6,238 nt of DNA from Candidatus Nanopelagicales bacterium (GTDB lineage: Bacteria > Actinomycetota > Actinomycetes > S36-B12 > UBA5976). Location of the stretch: NCBI GenBank assembly GCA_030831445.1, contig JAURLB010000091.1, forward strand, positions 1-6,238, written 5' to 3'. Both the position numbers and the translations under genes were made by a program. The notes under the pieces are model-generated. The model did no database searches. It worked only from the letters and a program-made list of their open reading frames with translations, and was not told the origin of the DNA. Within the stretch, counting starts at the first letter, position 1; each line of letters starts with the position of its first letter. Below, piece after piece: positions 5,578 to 6,238 of this stretch.

Positions 5578-6238
5578 CTGTCCAAAGTCCATCAAGCGCG
5601 GCGACACCTTCATCAAAAGTGGCGATCTGGTGAACATCAAAACGTACGCGCTTCTCCCAATGGTCAAAAGCATTGACTTCTGCAGTGTCGGAGAGTGCGA
5701 TTGTTAGGTCGTAGGTGCCTTCAAGAAGGCGCAAATGTGGAATATCAAGATCCACAAATCCCTTTCCTTCAAGGCGAGGAATTCGTGTTCCCTTACGCTT
5801 TGTATTAGTTCCCCATACGTTCATGCCGTGAAGATGGGTAATGCGAATTCCAACAACTGCATCATTAATGCCGGTGGGTGCGTCATAGTGCACACGAATT
5901 TTCATGTCTTCATTGGTGGTGAAGAGGGAAGTCGCCTCGTTGGACTTCATGAGTTCAACTTTCGTAATCGTTGCCTCGCCGGTACCCCAACGATCTCCAA
6001 TTTCGTCTTCATCGGCGCGCTGAATCGCGTGATGTGAAGCGCCGTTGTATTTCTGGACGACTTCAAAAGCGGGCCCAAGTTCTTTGAGGTGTGACTTCTC
6101 TAGCCAGGCAACGGTGTCACACATTTGTTCAATCTGGCTCAGCCCGTGACTGACAAGAACAATCGTGCGACCATCCTGGCGGAAACGTTCGATCTTCTCG
6201 TAACAACGCTGTTGGAATTCAGCATCACCAACGGCGAG
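5570..6238 (-). CDS. Wzt-type polysaccharide ABC transporter ATPase, C-terminal part (5' partial)
   Basis: The last 222 residues are present and the frame is open to the right edge. The visible part begins LAVGDAEF, the D-loop region just after Walker B, then GRTIVLVSHGLSQIEQMCD with the H-loop His (residue 31 of the fragment), so Walker A, the signature and most of the ATPase domain lie outside. After the linker (WLEKSHLKELGPAFEVVQKY, 45-64) comes a beta-rich Wzt_C-like domain (about 85-202) with GIRITHLHGMNVWGTNT (130-146), the region where Wzt proteins bind the glycan, and FDHWEKRVRFDV (191-202). In ABC-dependent O-antigen and related glycan export this domain recognises the polymer end before translocation with a Wzm-like permease, expected upstream beyond the window. 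The Met at 6124 is internal, not the start. Its stop overlaps the dehydrogenase gene tail to tail. It places the locus in surface-glycan export. Confidence 0.9.
   Translation of the reverse strand, partial: LAVGDAEFQQRCYEKIERFRQDGRTIVLVSHGLSQIEQMCDTVAWLEKSHLKELGPAFEVVQKYNGASHHAIQRADEDEIGDRWGTGEATITKVELMKSNEATSLFTTNEDMKIRVHYDAPTGINDAVVGIRITHLHGMNVWGTNTKRKGTRIPRLEGKGFVDLDIPHLRLLEGTYDLTIALSDTAEVNAFDHWEKRVRFDVHQIATFDEGVAALDGLWTVN

Noticed and set aside
5735..6037. A 100-codon plus-strand frame opposite the Wzt-like gene.
   Set aside because: The minus-strand frame encodes a recognisable Wzt_C domain here; the plus-strand protein has no family features.
5570..6124. A stand-alone 184-residue protein starting at the Met at 6124.
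   Set aside because: The frame continues upstream without a stop and encodes the H-loop and D-loop of an ABC ATPase, so this Met is internal.
1..6238. CRISPR arrays, tRNAs, insertion-sequence ends, attachment sites.
   Set aside because: I found no regularly spaced repeats, cloverleaf-like sequences, transposase motifs or long inverted repeats by eye; nearly every base belongs to one of the six genes.

Overview
The window looks like part of a surface-glycan or glycolipid biosynthesis and export locus. It is densely packed, with six protein-coding genes on both strands and almost no non-coding DNA. The host is probably an actinobacterium with moderate GC content, perhaps a streamlined freshwater type. 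This is inferred from the large membrane protein at the left, which resembles the actinobacterial DUF6541 family, from the GT4 and ABC-ATPase relatives, and from start sites without Shine-Dalgarno sequences that suggest leaderless transcripts. No rRNA, tRNA or other phylogenetic marker is present, so the taxonomy is tentative.

Layout, left to right. (1) The 3' part of a polytopic membrane protein (+, 5' end outside the window) has a GT-C-like layout: many membrane segments, then a soluble C-terminal domain. (2) Convergent to it is a two-gene unit on the minus strand, read from 3607 down to 1716. It encodes a polysaccharide-deacetylase-like protein followed by a GT4 glycosyltransferase, joined by a 4-bp ATGA overlap. 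(3) An 83-bp divergent intergenic region (3608-3690) must hold the promoters for both directions. (4) A two-gene unit on the plus strand encodes an LpxD-like left-handed beta-helix acyltransferase and a Gfo/Idh/MocA sugar-nucleotide dehydrogenase of the GnnA/WlbA type, 12-24 bp apart. (5) Convergent to that is the 3' part of a Wzt-type ABC-transporter ATPase (-, 5' end outside the window) carrying a C-terminal carbohydrate-binding domain.

How they may work together (inference). The dehydrogenase would oxidise a UDP-linked amino sugar at C3, an aminotransferase not present here would aminate it, and the LpxD-like enzyme would N-acylate the product. The GT4 enzyme, and possibly the membrane protein, would put sugars into a polymer or glycolipid, with the deacetylase-like protein editing it. 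The Wzt-type ATPase would power export after recognising the glycan.

The most interesting point is a dehydrogenase/LpxD-like acyltransferase pair, of the kind that makes lipid A or O-antigen diamino sugars, in a window that otherwise looks actinobacterial and shows no other lipid A gene. Both convergent gene pairs overlap at their stop codons (11 bp and 8 bp), leaving no room for conventional intergenic terminators. I see no mobile elements, CRISPR arrays, RNA genes or integration scars.
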